From an uncultured Acetatifactor sp. (GTDB lineage Bacteria > Bacillota > Clostridia > Lachnospirales > Lachnospiraceae): a DNA stretch of 64,000 nucleotides. How positions within the stretch are numbered: the first letter of the stretch is position 1; the number at the start of each line of letters is the position of its first letter. A program made the translations under genes and the position numbers. The stretch lies in assembly GCA_947625475.1 (NCBI GenBank), contig CANQOL010000001.1, positions 62,001 through 126,000 of the forward strand. The letters are read 5' to 3'. This document shows, piece by piece, positions 63,492-64,000 of the stretch. Under the pieces are notes generated by a model. That model ran no database searches and was not told where the DNA came from. It worked only from the letters and a program-made list of their open reading frames with translations.

Positions 63492-63519
63492 CTGATCCTC
63501 TTTCTTAGGGCCGGAGCGC

Positions 63520-64000
63520 TCACTCCTTCAGTCCGCCTCCGCCCTCCACGATAAACCCGATATCCGTCAGAGATCCCCCCGCCGGAATACTTCCATTATA
63601 TTCCTGATTTTCAATATGCAGTACCTTGCCCCGGACGGTATACAACCCGTTCCAGCCGTCCCGCAAAACGGGATTTTCCTGAAAGGGAATATCCACGGCC
63701 CACTGGGTGCAGCCGCTGTCCGTATTGTTGGTCAGTGTCATCCCGTACTGGGTCACGGGAGTGCCGTTTTCCTCCCAGCTGCCAAAAGCCGTCACCTCAA
63801 TCTGAAACTGGCCGTTTTCATAGCGCACCGGGGAGACAGCGCCCCCGTCCTGGCCGGGCTGTTCCTCCTGGCCGGAGTCCTCCCCTTGGCCGCCGTCCGC
63901 AGGGCTCTGGCCTGTAAGGACCCCATAGAGCCACTGGCCGGAAGGACTCAGATCCTGGCCGCTGAATCCGCTGGTCTTTTTACAGCTGCTTTTTAACAGC
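63520..64000 (-). CDS. CBM2-like carbohydrate-binding protein, 5' end beyond window
   Basis: An open frame of 160 codons reaches the right edge, so the N-terminus is missing. The C-terminal 95 residues look like a family 2 carbohydrate-binding module: FQIEVTAFGSWEENGTPV, then YGMTLTNNTDSGCTQWAVDI, WNGLYTV and YNGSIPAGGSLTDIGF, with the spaced tryptophans and final Gly-rich turn. A Gly/Gln/Glu-rich linker (DGGQGEDSGQEEQPGQDGG) precedes it. A GTG at 63828 is an internal codon, not a start. It is probably extracellular and may bind a cell-wall or plant glycan. Confidence 0.7.
   Translation of the reverse strand, partial: LLKSSCKKTSGFSGQDLSPSGQWLYGVLTGQSPADGGQGEDSGQEEQPGQDGGAVSPVRYENGQFQIEVTAFGSWEENGTPVTQYGMTLTNNTDSGCTQWAVDIPFQENPVLRDGWNGLYTVRGKVLHIENQEYNGSIPAGGSLTDIGFIVEGGGGLKE

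Noticed and set aside
63507-63518. Further copy of the 82-nt element
   Set aside because: Only about 10 bases (CGGAGCGCTC) match, and the inner hairpin and far end are absent.

Overview
The window looks like chromosome of a spore-forming, gut-type Clostridia bacterium, most likely Lachnospiraceae. It has moderately high GC, strong AAGGAGG ribosome sites, TTGACA/TATAAT promoters with 17-bp spacers, and sporulation genes (sigG, ylmC/ymxH, a SpoIID-like protein). It also carries a T-box in front of pheST, a full oligopeptide transporter operon and many Firmicutes housekeeping genes. No species name can be read from the sequence.

Region 1 (1-15705, minus strand) is one long surface-polysaccharide operon that continues beyond the left edge. 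It begins with a degenerate tyrosine-recombinase gene translationally coupled to hddA. Then come an epimerase, an hddC-gmhB fusion and gmhA, which together give the full GDP-D-glycero-D-manno-heptose route. Next are a CDP-alditol phosphotransferase family gene, a GT2 glycosyltransferase, tarI/tarJ-like CDP-ribitol genes, a very AT-rich WavE-like gene, a phosphodiesterase, a HAD phosphatase, two related nucleotidyltransferases flanking a cupin, and an unrecognised partial gene. A second, catalytically intact recombinase (15897-16997) is transcribed divergently. The 190-bp gap between the two holds the operon promoter, with an inverted repeat overlapping its -35 box.

Region 2 (17000-18300) holds a VanZ-family gene and an unannotated candidate type I toxin-antitoxin locus. 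It consists of a 28-residue membrane peptide and a convergent small RNA that can pair over 14 nt with the toxin start region, and the two share a bidirectional terminator.

Region 3 (18310-35640) is mostly housekeeping. A Phe T-box drives pheS-pheT-M18 aminopeptidase-queA. Then follow yihY/brkB, a SpoIID/LytB protein, a structured RNA that may be 6S RNA, an M24 aminopeptidase, deoC, a PepSY protein, an ABC exporter and a plus-strand citrate synthase. An 82-nt structured repeat lies in the 5' leaders of pheS and of the MATE gene, with a remnant before the ABC exporter.

Region 4 (35650-50822) has an orphan peptide-binding lipoprotein, a MATE transporter and a scar where an Rpn-nuclease remnant meets a truncated acetyltransferase. 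It also has a Nudix gene and the opp operon (oppA-B-C-D-F plus a membrane-anchored ApbE-like protein), whose B, D and F subunits carry large extra domains.

Region 5 (51130-64000) contains gdhA, an SH3 protein, tRNA-Arg(CCG), a DUF5688-like protein, efp, aroQ, and an nrdR-yqeG-aroE-aroK cluster. It continues with ylmC, sigG with its own sigma-G-type promoter, a double-VanZ membrane protein and the start of a CBM2-like protein cut by the right edge.
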